Below the pieces are notes generated by a model, which was given only the letters and a program-made list of their open reading frames with translations, did no database searches and was not told the origin of the DNA. Of a DNA stretch of 64,000 nt, positions 21,581 through 31,925 are shown one piece after another. The stretch covers positions 496,001 through 560,000 of the forward strand of contig CAKMXJ010000015.1 in the NCBI GenBank assembly GCA_928724745.1, in the 5' to 3' direction. The stretch is from Anthracocystis setariae (Eukaryota; Basidiomycota; Ustilaginomycetes; Ustilaginales; Ustilaginaceae). Both the position numbers and the translations under genes were made by a program. The number at the start of each line of letters is the position of its first letter. The first letter of the stretch is position 1.

Positions 21581-23854
21581 TTACTGTGCTGCCATCAACA
21601 AGGCGCGAAACCCAGCCGAATCCTGCTTCTGCTTCTGCCTCGCCTGATCCTCATCCTCATCCTCCTTCTCGGACGACTTCCAATCGGCGAGGTCGGGTAG
21701 ATCGAAAACACGCGCCAGTGTCGTCCGAACCCACTGCACAGGCAACCTACTACTCTGCTGCAATGGTATCAACCATTCCCTCCTCTCCCCGCCCGCCTCG
21801 ATGTCAAGCGTCAGTGACAAGTACCCATCCTCCTCGCCCCCTACGCCTTGTGATGTAAAGTAGGCATGAATATCATCGGTGTTGGTCAAAGTTTCAAGGT
21901 GAAGCGTTTCGATGGCATCGTCGAGCCTTTTCGCCAGGTTGGTTTCTCGAATACGCTCGAAATTCAACGCCACCAATTGGGTCTGCATATGAGTCATCCT
22001 TTGACTCGACCTAACCCTAACCAACGTCCACTCCACCATACCATGCCCTAACCCAGCCCAAACCCTCCTAACCATCTGCTTGGTCTCCTCCATCTCCACC
22101 CTCACCCTCTCCCTCTCCGCCTCGTCTTGGTCTGATATGGCATTGTTGTTGGAGTGGGAAGAAACGACTGGATGGGTAGGGGGAAGCAGATGGGCGGTAT
22201 GGGAGATTGGTACGATGAGAAGGTGAGCTGCGTTATGCGGGATAGTGGCGTTGATGGATGGATGGATGAAGCCTCCTTTGGACAAGGTGAGGTAGGTGGA
22301 GGTGTTGATGTTGATGATGAGGTTTTTAGAGACGGTTGGGTTGCTTAGGCAGAACCAGCAATTGCTGGGACCTACAGGGATGAGTTGACGTGAATGTCCA
22401 GTGGGTTTCGTCGGCAACCCCGTTGGCAAAGTCATGGTGGATTTACTCCACCCCTTCTTCTCCTCATCCATACCAGTACTGCTATCCCCCACTTTTGCAG
22501 CCTTATCCCGACATAACCGCATATAATGCCCCGCAACCCCACATATCCGACAAACGTAACCGCGAGGTGGCACATCCTCACCACGATATCGCTTCCCCCC
22601 ACCAAACCGATAATTGACACCATCTTCCATCCCTTCCCCTTCCCCCACCACCGCGGCACCACGTTTCCTTGCATCCTTTCGCTGCGACCAAGCCAAAAAG
22701 TACGGAGTCTGCGTAGCATTCCCCGGCACCCCTACTACCTCTGTCTGACTCGTCACAGGCGTCAAGTTGAGCGCCAAAAACCACCTCCTCTTCAACCCAT
22801 TCGCAAACCTCGCCAAACTCACAAATCGCGTCACGCACTTGAACCTCTCCCCCTCTTCCCTCGCCTCCAGCGGCAGGTACGCGCTTAAATCCGTAACGTA
22901 AGGCTTACGCTCCCAGAACGCGCCCATCTCTACAGTCTCGGTGGAGATGCCCACGGGCAGATCTGACGCCGGCTTGGATGGCGCGACAGAAAAGTGGTAG
23001 CGCGGACATGCGCAGCTGGCAAGACGCGTGATCAACGGTGACCCCCACATGCGTGCGGTTGCGTCCGGCAGACCTTCGAGTGGATCCGAAGCGTTACCAT
23101 CCGTACAAAATAGCGTGACACCCGTAGGCCACACGTTGGTGAGCAGTAGGTCTATCGCCGGACGAGAGGTGAGCAGGTTCAATGCCGAGGTCTGCGCAGT
23201 GGCTTCCAGGGTTTCCTTCTCGGCGGCGGCGCGCGCCGCGGCAAGGGTGCCTGATTTCGGTCCACTTATCGATGTAGAGGAAGAAGAAGCGGTGGGAGAA
23301 GGAAGACGGAAGCTTGGATGGGCGAGGAGTCGATTGACCGTGGCAGGTGTGATGTTAGGCAGGCATTCATCCTGCAGACGTTGCAATGTGGTTTCGTGCC
23401 ATGTTTCAGGATCAAACGCTTCCAAACCCTCATTCGCCTCTGAAAACGCCTTAGCATCCCACTGCCCACCAACAAACGCAACTCGAAATCCAGACGGCAG
23501 CACAAACACTCCGGATTTCCCCTGTGCGTAGTACAAGTTGTGCGCCACCCTGACCAGGCCTTTCGGTACATCTGCATCGCGAGCCTCATCCGATTTGGTG
23601 GTTAGATCTTGAAGTGTTTTGGAGAGGGGTGATGTACCTTGGTAGAAGTACGTCTTGATGGGGAGCGAGAGAGTGCCTTGTAGGAGGTCTGTTTGTTGGG
23701 AAAGGAGCGAGGCGGTGGGGTCCGGGTGGAAGAGGTCGCCGAGGATGAAGAGGGCAGTGAAGGCACCGTGTTTTGCTTCGATCGCGCCCACTTTGGATAC
23801 GAGCTCGGAGAAGCGTCCATGGACAGGGCCTATGAGCAGGATCTTGTGCGGCAT
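21581..23854 (-). CDS. DRN1: Drn1/CWF19-like protein, lariat debranching cofactor
   Basis: Predicted 757-aa nuclear protein of the Cwf19/Drn1 family, which assists the lariat-debranching enzyme during intron turnover. The N-terminus (KILLIGPVHGRF, then LFILGDLFHP) is the metallophosphatase-like domain. A CCHC knuckle (CRICGVAGHYMRLC) lies near residue 433. The CwfJ C1 domain begins about 494 (NCWFCLSNP, then HLLIVPISH), and the CwfJ C2 domain follows from about 605 to the end. The frame is open 28 codons further upstream, but the family start MPHKILLIG corresponds to 23854. It is divergent from VMA21 with about 216 bp between start codons. Confidence 0.85.
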   Translation of the reverse strand: MPHKILLIGPVHGRFSELVSKVGAIEAKHGAFTALFILGDLFHPDPTASLLSQQTDLLQGTLSLPIKTYFYQGTSPLSKTLQDLTTKSDEARDADVPKGLVRVAHNLYYAQGKSGVFVLPSGFRVAFVGGQWDAKAFSEANEGLEAFDPETWHETTLQRLQDECLPNITPATVNRLLAHPSFRLPSPTASSSSTSISGPKSGTLAAARAAAEKETLEATAQTSALNLLTSRPAIDLLLTNVWPTGVTLFCTDGNASDPLEGLPDATARMWGSPLITRLASCACPRYHFSVAPSKPASDLPVGISTETVEMGAFWERKPYVTDLSAYLPLEAREEGERFKCVTRFVSLARFANGLKRRWFLALNLTPVTSQTEVVGVPGNATQTPYFLAWSQRKDARKRGAAVVGEGEGMEDGVNYRFGGGKRYRGEDVPPRGYVCRICGVAGHYMRLCRDKAAKVGDSSTGMDEEKKGWSKSTMTLPTGLPTKPTGHSRQLIPVGPSNCWFCLSNPTVSKNLIININTSTYLTLSKGGFIHPSINATIPHNAAHLLIVPISHTAHLLPPTHPVVSSHSNNNAISDQDEAERERVRVEMEETKQMVRRVWAGLGHGMVEWTLVRVRSSQRMTHMQTQLVALNFERIRETNLAKRLDDAIETLHLETLTNTDDIHAYFTSQGVGGEEDGYLSLTLDIEAGGERREWLIPLQQSSRLPVQWVRTTLARVFDLPDLADWKSSEKEDEDEDQARQKQKQDSAGFRALLMAAQ

Positions 23855-24070
23855 CCTTGGCTGATGAGGCGGTTGGTCGATGTTGGTTGTTGGTGGAAAC
23901 AAGAGAAGGAAAAGCGTTGGTTGGAACTCCACTTGCAACCTTAACCCTTTTTCTATTTAATTTCCGAATTCCGAAATTCATCATGGCAATTCGCCCGCAT
24001 TCCAAACCAAGCTTTGACCACAACTCTATCCTCCTTCCTCATCATCCTAATCCCCCCCCTCGGTTGCACA

Positions 24071-24445
24071 ATGTCGAATCTGGACCCAACACCAAGCCGA
24101 GTCGGACGTAGAGGTCCAGATCCAGCTAGGCGCGTGTACTATAAGCTCGCGTTCTTCTCCGTCGCGCTGTTCGTGGCTCCCGTGAGTGCCTACTTTTTGG
24201 CCAAGGATCGCTTTTTGTCGGGTAAGTCCCCCTCTCTCCTCTCCCTTTTCCATCCACTCAAAAGACAGGCAAGTGTTCTGATTATCACACTTCTGATAAA
24301 TGCAACAGGTAATTCGACGTATGCAGGGGGCCTGGCCGCGATTGTGGCAAACCTCGTCGTGGCAGCATACATCGTAGCAGCGTTCTTGGAGGACGATTCA
24401 GACCACCCACCCATACCTGCACAGAAAGAAAAGAAGGACAAGTAG
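24071..24445 (+). CDS. VMA21: Vma21, V-ATPase assembly chaperone of the ER (one intron)
   Basis: Predicted 95-aa ER membrane protein that assembles the V0 sector of the vacuolar ATPase. Exons are 24071-24221 and 24309-24445. The 87-nt intron starts GTAAGT and ends CAACAG, with a CTGAT branch-like site about 15 nt upstream of the end. Two membrane spans are visible (YYKLAFFSVALFVAPVSAYF and GGLAAIVANLVVAAYIVAAF) with a lysine-rich C-terminus (KEKKDK) resembling an ER-retrieval signal. The intron length is a multiple of three and contains no stop, so an unspliced message would remain translatable with 29 extra residues between the spans. It is convergent with ORC2. Confidence 0.85.
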   Translation: MSNLDPTPSRVGRRGPDPARRVYYKLAFFSVALFVAPVSAYFLAKDRFLSGKSPSLLSLFHPLKRQASVLIITLLINATGNSTYAGGLAAIVANLVVAAYIVAAFLEDDSDHPPIPAQKEKKDK

Positions 24446-24562
24446 GACCTCACGTCATTCGATCACAACCATTCATACTCAATATACCCGCATCTCCATC
24501 CAACCACACACAAAGCTTGAAAGCCAGGAGGAATGAGTGTCTTAACCATGGCAACAAGACGA

Positions 24563-27154
24563 TCAGATGGATTTAAGCCTCTCCAGCACACTCTGCAATA
24601 CCGTGGCATCTGCCAGACCAATGGTGAGGACACCCTGCTTGGACAGATGGCACAGATGGTGATCTTTAAACTCGATGAGCAACGACTTGAAGTCTGCCTC
24701 GCTCGATGCGACAAACGACCTCTGTGCCTTCTTCAGCAACTCCGTATACGCCACTCCACCCAACCGCCCGTCGTCTTGTCCACCGTTGCTGGCCAAACTC
24801 TGCTTGGCCAGAAGCGTAAACAGCGCGCGCGCCTTTTGCGTCACTGACTTGAGGATCGAGATCGCCGACGCTTCCGAAACCGTGCGGAACGTATCCGACA
24901 CTTGGAGGCCGCTGTAATATGCAACACCCGTTGCATCTGCGCCGCTGGCCATGTGAGTCGAACTCGCATGGACGCCTTGACCGACCGACGCTGCCGAACC
25001 GATCAGGTCGAGTGCGGGTGGAAGCACCGGCATCCATGACGAGAACGCCGGGTTGGACCGCATGATCAGCATCTCATCCAACGAAGGCGTATACGTCGAC
25101 ATGTTCTGCCAGATCCAGCACAACCTCCCCACTCCCCCTTGTACCAAAGCATCACCCTTGCTTTCGTTGGCGAAACAGTGCCATGAGGCTCGAGACGCGG
25201 TCATCGCAGCGATGAAACCTGAGTTCACATGCTCGGTGGTGGCCATGATGTGAATGTCTTTGCACCTCGCCAGTGTTTCCAGCACGCTCTTGAATCGAAT
25301 CGACTGCATCCCTGGTGCATCAAACGTCTCGAGAATCAGGAACAGCTTCGTTGGACCGTACCCATCTGCTTTGCTGCAGAATCTTCGCACCACCCGCTCC
25401 GCCCTAGCTGCGGTCAGCGTCGAGACCACGCTCGCCATGTTCCCATCCTCGGCCTCCCTCGAAACGGCTGCCGTGCTGACAGTCAGCGGCCCAAGCCCCA
25501 CAGCCCGTTCGATCTCGGCCAACATATCTTCCACTTTGAACCCCTTCATCGCGCCCTGCGCAACCACACCCACCGCATCCCCCTCGCTCTCGATCCGGCT
25601 TGACACCAATTGCTTGAGCAGCTTGGTTTTGCTACCAACGCCATGGAAGATGATGGCATATCCCGCCAGAAGCTGCGCGAGGTAGACGGGGAGCAGCCGG
25701 TAGTACATTCGCGTAGCCAGATCCGAGATCGATGCGCCCGGCTGTGTCTGTTGAGCCACCGTACCTTGGAGCGTCCTCGCATCCAGAGCCGCAAGTTTGG
25801 TCGAAATCAGATTGGACGAAGAGCCGATCTCCATGCCCGCCAATCCCCGCGCGCGCTTCGACGTGTTGAACAGCAAGTAGGCGTCGGACGAGGTCGGCTT
25901 GACCAAGCTTCCACCATTCGTACATCCATTGGGAGCGCCAGCCGCAGATCCATACAGTGACAGCCCTCGATCAGCGTGGACGAGGTCGGTAGAGGCGCGG
26001 TTCGAACTGAGAAGCGGATTATGTTCCCAATCTGGACGACGATTCTTGGATCCTGGAGGACGACCTTTGGGTTTGGCCTGCGAAGCTTGTTGTTCCGTCT
26101 CGGCAGCTGCGTGCGCAGCAGCGTTGGCCAGTGCGGACATGGCTTCATTGCTTTGTGCGTCTGCTTCGAATGGTTGACGCTCTTTCCGCTTGTCTGCAGA
26201 CGGAATTGACGATGTGGTATGCTGATCCGTGGCGCTTCTCGGTAGTGGCAAGCTGGGTCGAGGTCCGAAATCCACCTTTGTCTCTTCTTCCTCCACAGCA
26301 GCGTTCTCTGTCGGCTTGCTTGTCGAGGCGGCCGCATCAACCTGACCGTCACCGCCCAGAGAGTCGATAAAGTCCTGCAACTCAGCGTCCTGCTGACGAT
26401 ACAGAATCCTGCGGCGCAACTTGGCCAGGATATCATCTTGCTTTTGTGGCGAGTCGGCTTCATCTTCCCATCCATCCTCATCACCCGCACCAACCCGGGG
26501 TACAATGCCCGCGCCATCTTCGTTGTCGAAATCCAGATCTATACCGGCAAGAAGGTCGAACTCGCGCTTCTTCTTCTTCTTTGTCCCACCCGATCGCTTC
26601 GTTTTCGAATCCTCCTCTCCCTCTTCTCGCACTTTCGGTGGTCGCCCTCTCCTCTTTGGCACCTTGACTGCATTGGGATCCGGAACCTTCTTGGGTCTGC
26701 CGCGCTTCTTGAAACTGCCATCTTCGTTCAGCTTCCTCCGCGATTTCCGCGGCCGCTTCTCTCCCGGTGCGTACTTGCGGGGTCTTCCTCTCTTCTTCGG
26801 TTTCTTTTGCTCGGGCTCTTTGCGTGGACGACCTCGTTTGCGTGGAGATGTCGCTTCTTCGGCTCCGGGAGTGACCAGTGGAAGCACGACTTCGACACCC
26901 GAGGCAGGACGCTTCCCTTTCTTCCGAGGAGATGACTTGGAGGGGGAGGGGTCTTTGAGCATGTCGATCACGTCGTCCTCGTCGTCTGAGCCTGATTGTG
27001 AGCTACCTTCCGATTCTGAGCCAGAGCTGGAATCGGACTCGTCATCGGAAGCTGCAAGAGACGAAAGTTCGTCCGACCAATCATCATCACCTTCGACATC
27101 GAGCTCTTGTGCTGCTGCTGTTTTGCGTCGCTTGGCAACTGGTTGCCTTGCCAT
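24563..27154 (-). CDS. ORC2: origin recognition complex subunit 2
   Basis: Predicted 863-aa nuclear protein, a subunit of the complex that marks replication origins. The N-terminal third is charged and disordered, with several AT-hook motifs (KRGRPRK, KKRGRPKK, KRRGRPPK) that bind AT-rich DNA minor groove. The conserved ORC2 domain spans about 420-863 and includes YRLLPVYLAQLLAGYAIIFH, GVGSKTKLL and the C-terminal winged-helix part. AT-hooks in an ORC subunit are reminiscent of S. pombe Orc4, although here they are on Orc2. No intron is needed. The 3' end is 117 bp from VMA21. Confidence 0.9.
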   Translation of the reverse strand: MARQPVAKRRKTAAAQELDVEGDDDWSDELSSLAASDDESDSSSGSESEGSSQSGSDDEDDVIDMLKDPSPSKSSPRKKGKRPASGVEVVLPLVTPGAEEATSPRKRGRPRKEPEQKKPKKRGRPRKYAPGEKRPRKSRRKLNEDGSFKKRGRPKKVPDPNAVKVPKRRGRPPKVREEGEEDSKTKRSGGTKKKKKREFDLLAGIDLDFDNEDGAGIVPRVGAGDEDGWEDEADSPQKQDDILAKLRRRILYRQQDAELQDFIDSLGGDGQVDAAASTSKPTENAAVEEEETKVDFGPRPSLPLPRSATDQHTTSSIPSADKRKERQPFEADAQSNEAMSALANAAAHAAAETEQQASQAKPKGRPPGSKNRRPDWEHNPLLSSNRASTDLVHADRGLSLYGSAAGAPNGCTNGGSLVKPTSSDAYLLFNTSKRARGLAGMEIGSSSNLISTKLAALDARTLQGTVAQQTQPGASISDLATRMYYRLLPVYLAQLLAGYAIIFHGVGSKTKLLKQLVSSRIESEGDAVGVVAQGAMKGFKVEDMLAEIERAVGLGPLTVSTAAVSREAEDGNMASVVSTLTAARAERVVRRFCSKADGYGPTKLFLILETFDAPGMQSIRFKSVLETLARCKDIHIMATTEHVNSGFIAAMTASRASWHCFANESKGDALVQGGVGRLCWIWQNMSTYTPSLDEMLIMRSNPAFSSWMPVLPPALDLIGSAASVGQGVHASSTHMASGADATGVAYYSGLQVSDTFRTVSEASAISILKSVTQKARALFTLLAKQSLASNGGQDDGRLGGVAYTELLKKAQRSFVASSEADFKSLLIEFKDHHLCHLSKQGVLTIGLADATVLQSVLERLKSI

Positions 27155-27710
27155 TGTGAGCTTCGCTGGAGCTTGGGTTATGCTCTACACCGTGCGATGT
27201 TGATGGAAGTGGTCTGTGCTCGAAAAGATTTTGGCGCCTTCGGGCGCAATGCCGAATCGAGATGAAGAGACTCGAATGTTGCGCTGCAAATGATAAGGAC
27301 GGATAAAAGATACTTTGCCGGACAGGAGAGAAATGACCAAGAAGAAAGATGATGGCGACGAGAGAATGAGTGAAGAATACTCAAGTGAGGGTGGTGCGAG
27401 TGACTTCATTATTCCGGGGTCCGTGTTGGTCTGATGTGATTTTCCGAAATCCGAAAATGAACCACGCCCAAGTCGATGCTTCATGGCCTGCACGCCCTGG
27501 GACCTTTTCGTGTCAGTATGCAGGCTCAGCTTCCAGTTCGGCCACACCCAAGCATTTGACAAGGAAGCTCATCCATAGGCCGGAAAGATGTATACGTTTC
27601 CCAAAGTATACTGTGGTGAGAATGGTAATCGAATTAGTGTGACATTGAATCTATGATGTATGTGAATGCTGAATCCTGAATGCGGACTTGAGATGCGCAA
27701 AAAGGCACGC
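27155..27710. other. intergenic region
   Basis: Promoter of ORC2 and 3' flank of the Swt1-like gene, both on the minus strand. Nothing else is recognised. Confidence 0.5.
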
Positions 27711-29252
27711 CTACCATTGGCCCTTCCGCTGTTTCGTTGGAGTGCGGTGTTTTGCACCCATCTGCTGCACAAGATCCTCCCAGTCGATTGTGGGATTGAG
27801 TGCTTCAGAGTCTGGTATAAGCTGTTCCGTGACAGCCGGATGCGATGGAGAGGTTGAGTTGCTGCGGTTAGGGTTAAGTTTGGAGGTGCCAGCCGGCGAA
27901 TTGGATGGATATGGTCGAGCTGTTTTTGATCGAGTAGTGCGTTGCGGACTGTGGGGGCTATGTATGCTGTCGTGAGTGCTGCGTCCCTCGGAAGAAAGTC
28001 CTCGGTGCATTGGTGAGAATTTTGCGCCATCCAATGGAAGAGGTCTCGGCGTCGGAATTGCCTGGGAGGGAAGAGGGGCTTCAACTTCCATCTCCACTTC
28101 CATCGTTCCATTCTCTATCGGACCGTTCACGACGGGGGAGCCAGGTAATGGTTGTCGAATTCTTCTGCCCGGTTCTCGTTGTTTCCAGCTTGATGGTTGC
28201 TGCCGATGCTGATCAGGACTCTGAAGCAATGTTCCACTGTGCTGCTGGAGCACCAGTGACGGCGGGGGCACTGAACTGATTTGATACTCCCACTGTTCGA
28301 TAAGCGCATCGGCTACCAGCTCCCACTTTTGATCGGCGCTTTGCACTTTTTGAAGATTGTTCTTGAGTGCAATGGCAAGCTCGCGCATACCCAGCGAGTC
28401 GATGTTGTCGAACTCTGCCCTGGTGCGCGCATTGGTATCGTCAGAGCAAAAGCACACGCTCGATGGCGTCTGGCTTTTGAGATCGACGCAAAACTTGATG
28501 ATCTCTTGATCGGCGGAAAGCGAGTCCTCGGCCATCCAGCTCGACGTTTTGTCTTTTGACCGTTTTGAGCGCTCGTAGTGATTCCAAGGCTGAATGAAGA
28601 GGGGCCAGAGGTCCTGAGACAGAGTCGAGCCACGGTCATCGATCGGGACACGCTTTTGCTTCTGAAGAGCGGACAGCAGCCAATGATTGGCTTCTCTTGC
28701 TTGCGATGCAACGGGTCGTCCCGAATCGTTCTTGCGCCTGGTGATCTTGAGTCCGTCTAGCTCTGACACCACAACATTTGGGATAACGAGCTTGATCGGA
28801 GCCGGTCGGATCGCAAGAGCCGAATGCGGTGCCTGCTGACCGGCTAGAGCTGCATACGCCACACTACGTGTAAGAAGCGCAGCAAAGAGCGCTTTGAGCA
28901 GATCGAGACAAGACATGAGCGTGTTTGTATCGAGCACCCATAGCGATGGCTGGTGCATTTGACCGTCGTCGCGACCATAAAGCGTGGTTGGCTGTAGCGC
29001 AGCGAGCGGGGGAGACGATGGCCCACGACTGCCCGAATCACCGCTCTGAGGTACGGTGAGGAGATTGTCGTCAGACAGCTCTTCGTATTCCATAAGATGT
29101 TCTTCTTCCCATTTCTCCTCGTACCGGAAGCGAGACTGTTGCGGATCCCAAACATAGTCGCCTTTCGAAATGGTCAGACGCACCGGAGCTGATGATGCGG
29201 AATGGCCTTGGGCTAAGAGCTTCTCATTCCAGAGGTCAGCGTAGGTCGGCAT
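27711..29252 (-). CDS. SWT1: Swt1-like PIN-domain RNA endonuclease
   Basis: Predicted 513-aa protein. A PIN nuclease fold lies at about 104-310. LWVLDTNTLM carries the first metal-binding Asp, IPNVVVSELDGLK is the usual second block, and ADQEIIKFC followed by VCFCSDDTNAR carries the later acidic residues. This arrangement matches Swt1, the perinuclear endonuclease that removes faulty mRNPs. The N-terminus is short with a WDP-containing segment. The C-terminal 180 residues are disordered, rich in Pro, Ser and Arg, and end in a basic tail. It could be another PIN protein, but the motif spacing favours Swt1. Confidence 0.78.
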   Translation of the reverse strand: MPTYADLWNEKLLAQGHSASSAPVRLTISKGDYVWDPQQSRFRYEEKWEEEHLMEYEELSDDNLLTVPQSGDSGSRGPSSPPLAALQPTTLYGRDDGQMHQPSLWVLDTNTLMSCLDLLKALFAALLTRSVAYAALAGQQAPHSALAIRPAPIKLVIPNVVVSELDGLKITRRKNDSGRPVASQAREANHWLLSALQKQKRVPIDDRGSTLSQDLWPLFIQPWNHYERSKRSKDKTSSWMAEDSLSADQEIIKFCVDLKSQTPSSVCFCSDDTNARTRAEFDNIDSLGMRELAIALKNNLQKVQSADQKWELVADALIEQWEYQISSVPPPSLVLQQHSGTLLQSPDQHRQQPSSWKQREPGRRIRQPLPGSPVVNGPIENGTMEVEMEVEAPLPSQAIPTPRPLPLDGAKFSPMHRGLSSEGRSTHDSIHSPHSPQRTTRSKTARPYPSNSPAGTSKLNPNRSNSTSPSHPAVTEQLIPDSEALNPTIDWEDLVQQMGAKHRTPTKQRKGQW

Positions 29253-30367
29253 GGTGTGCCAAGGCTGTCCGAGGAGCTACCAGATGTGACCAGGATCTTG
29301 ATCGGGATAGAGATGCCTTGAGGGACAGAGAAGTGGGGATAGAAGGGACGAAAAATGGGAGGTAACTTTGATCAGGATTTTGGCAATTGTATACAAGGTT
29401 GAGCCAATTCGCGTCGAGGATGGCTTCCTTGCGCCACCATCTTCTTCAGCCGTCGATTTTGCCAAAGTGCTGGAAGAGTGCTGGGCGAAAAGAAGGTAGT
29501 GAGAACTAAGAAAGGGACTTTGGTTACAATCGACTGTATGCTGCTCAATCTGCATAAGACAAGAGGCTCGAGCCTTGCGTTTTGTTTCGTTGCGTTGCGC
29601 TTCTCTCCCAAAACCACCTAACAATGTGCAGGTGGAGGAAAATCTCTCTCAAGGATACGGATCCCGGAACTTTGAGCTTAAGTCACGTGTTGGCGGCCAC
29701 ACGACTTTTCTTTTTTTTTTTTGCTGCTACAGCCGGCATTCTGGAATGGAAGGCGAGAACGCACAACATGAGCTCGTCGACGGAGACTGCTCCTTTCTTC
29801 TTTTCCTTAACCTACTATAAAGAAACTTTGGCACCTCTATTACCAAAGCTCTTGGTTCTAGTCGGTCCTGGCGTTTGCGTGCTGGGATCCGGCAACGACC
29901 TTGTTGCCATGAGGAGGTGCCTCGATCGATCAACGGGATTATAATGCTTGGTGGTCTTCTTACACCGTGGCCATTCGAGCTTCGCTTTTTCCGTACATTC
30001 TTGCCTTGTCTCGACGCCCCTTCTCCCCACTCAGTCCTTATTCTTGTAGTCTCCTGACCAAGTTTCACCAATCGATGCTGTTCTTCCAAGAATGCTAGTC
30101 CAGTATGATCTTGCTAGCTCAAAGAAGCGCCGATTTTTGATGGGCGCGCAACCGGAACCTTTATAGTCGCGATCTAACAATGCATATCGTTTTTTTTCTT
30201 TCCCCCCTTTGGGTGGAGGCTGTGCACGAAAATTGAGCTCAAAATGCACGCATCTGCTGAACCCTGCGTGCGTCATTCGATTCGACTCAGCCACCGCCCC
30301 ACTCTTACTTGCTTCTTCAGCCACCACCACCACCATCATCCTCAGCCTCGCAATCGCTCCGATCACC
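29253..30367. other. intergenic region
   Basis: Divergent promoter space between the Swt1-like gene and the small membrane protein gene. It contains T-tracts near 29708 and 30190. No supported gene was found. Confidence 0.4.
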
Positions 30368-30823
30368 ATGTCGACCGATCCTCACTCAAAGTCAAAGCAA
30401 CCTGCTCCTCTTTCGGACACTCCTCAGAACTCGCAAGAGCCTTACCAGGATGAGCCAGCTCCATCCTATGAAACTGCAGTGCAACAAGGCGCATCTAGCA
30501 GTATGGATGCCGGCCCTTCCTCCTCCTCGTCGAATGCCACCGTCCACCCAGCTGCTCACTGCCATCCCGCCTATGGATGCTCACCCTATACACCACATGG
30601 AACTGCCCGTATCGTGATCGTACCTGCACCTCATTTCCATCATCAACACTACCCTCATATCCACCCAGCCCAGGCCGAGACCCAATCCTTGCTTCCCATG
30701 CCGGTTACTATGCAGTCTACTCCGGAACAAAGGGCAAGACGTCGTTTCTTAATTGCCTTCGTCAAAGCCTGTATCATCTACATGGTCCTCAATATCCTCG
30801 TCGGTCTTACTGTCAGATGGTGA
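30368..30823 (+). CDS. small tail-anchored membrane protein with a PSY-type motif
   Basis: Predicted 151-aa protein with a hydrophilic, Ser/Pro/His-rich N-terminus and a single C-terminal hydrophobic span (FLIAFVKACIIYMVLNILVG) followed by TVRW, the layout of a tail-anchored protein with its bulk in the cytosol. APSYETAV near residue 36 resembles the PPxY/PSY motifs recognised by WW-domain ubiquitin ligases such as Rsp5. The frame is open upstream, and the ATG at 30368 was chosen for its good context (CACCATGT). The function is unknown. It is the last gene of the conserved block before the secreted-protein array. Confidence 0.65.
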   Translation: MSTDPHSKSKQPAPLSDTPQNSQEPYQDEPAPSYETAVQQGASSSMDAGPSSSSSNATVHPAAHCHPAYGCSPYTPHGTARIVIVPAPHFHHQHYPHIHPAQAETQSLLPMPVTMQSTPEQRARRRFLIAFVKACIIYMVLNILVGLTVRW

Positions 30824-31043
30824 CATGGACCAACACTTTGCCAAACAAACTACCAGATACCCCATGTTCTTTTGCACAACAATTCAATCTGAGTCCATGT
30901 CTCACGACGAGCGCGCTTGGTTGCGTTGCATTTCATAAGCTGAACTAGGTCAATACGACAAAGCCTTCGTATGAGGCAGCTGCGGCGATGGTAACCTTGT
31001 AACGGCCCCAACCGTCTACTTGCCAGAGAGTCCTAGCCTCATT

Positions 31044-31925
31044 TCACCAAGATTGGCCAACCTCCTCCTCCTTGCTGGGATCAGGCCGCCTGCTTTGCCA
31101 TCGTGAGCTCGACCCTACGCGTTGCTTAGCTTTCCATCTACCATCCGTAACGATTGACGTACCCGAGCGGTCTTCCTCTTTGGGTTCGACAAATGCGCGA
31201 TGCGCGTCTCTTTCGCCTCGATAGCGTTGGTGCCAGCGCTCGGCGAAGCTATTCACCAGGCGCTGAGCCACGAATTGCTCTGCAGGCTCAGAAACGATAA
31301 GAAGCCCCTGCTCTCGTTTCAGGAAGTTTTGAAATCTGTAACAAGCATGCAAAAAGCAAGGGTTGAATCTTGCTCCTGTCTCGATGGATGCAAATGGGGT
31401 GAGGGCGGACGGCTTACCTTCCTTGGACTCTGTAGCTTCGTCTATCCGCTGCTTGACTGGGTCAGAAGCAAGACGAGGAAGGAACGAGTCAGGCGGCTGC
31501 TTCTATTAGATGGGCTTGGCTGGATAGTCATACGGAAACTTACACGTTCCACTGCAGGTCTCTTTGTTGAACCAAAAAATGACGTTGCCAAGCATTGCAT
31601 CAATATGCAAGAGACGGGTCGTCAGCCACTTTGGTACATAGTGGGCGTTTGATGGTATCGGAACTTACTTGAGAGCTTTGTCTAACTCTTGTTGACCACG
31701 TTCACGAAGAAAGTCTTTCCATCTTTGGGTCACGCCAAGTTCGTCGTTCAGCGTATGCGACACGCCGGGCAGCACTTTCATACTCGACACCGTGTGCCAC
31801 AGATGTTTGGCATCTAAGATATCGTCGATATGGCCGTGCGGTATAACACGAGGAATCACCGCGTACACTCCTGAAGCCAGCCAGAAAACGCTGGCTGCCA
31901 GTACGAGCAGGGTGAATCGTCGCAT
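31044..31925 (-). CDS. secreted protein, array member 1 (four exons)
   Basis: Candidate secreted effector, 201 aa after splicing. Exons (minus): 31925-31669, 31561-31544 (18 nt), 31456-31418 (39 nt), 31335-31044. Introns start GTAAGT, GTAAGT and GTAAGC and end in AG, all in phase 2. The signal peptide is MRRFTLLVLAASVFWLASG. The family module in exon 1 is recognisable but divergent (KHLWHTVSSMKVLPG, then WKDFLRERG). Exon 4 carries the second shared module (FLKRE...AQRLVNSFAERW) and a basic, Ser-rich tail of about 70 residues. The mature protein has no cysteine. Acceptor choice for exons 2 and 3 rests on matching the other members. Confidence 0.7.

Noticed and set aside
22000..22030. CCTAACCCTAACC resembling a short telomeric repeat
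   Set aside because: It lies inside the conserved DRN1 coding sequence and is too short to be an interstitial telomere tract.
23855..23938. upstream start for DRN1 giving a hydrophobic N-terminus (MQVEFQPTLFLLLF)
   Set aside because: The conserved family start is MPHKILLIG at 23854. A signal-like extension would not fit a nuclear splicing protein.
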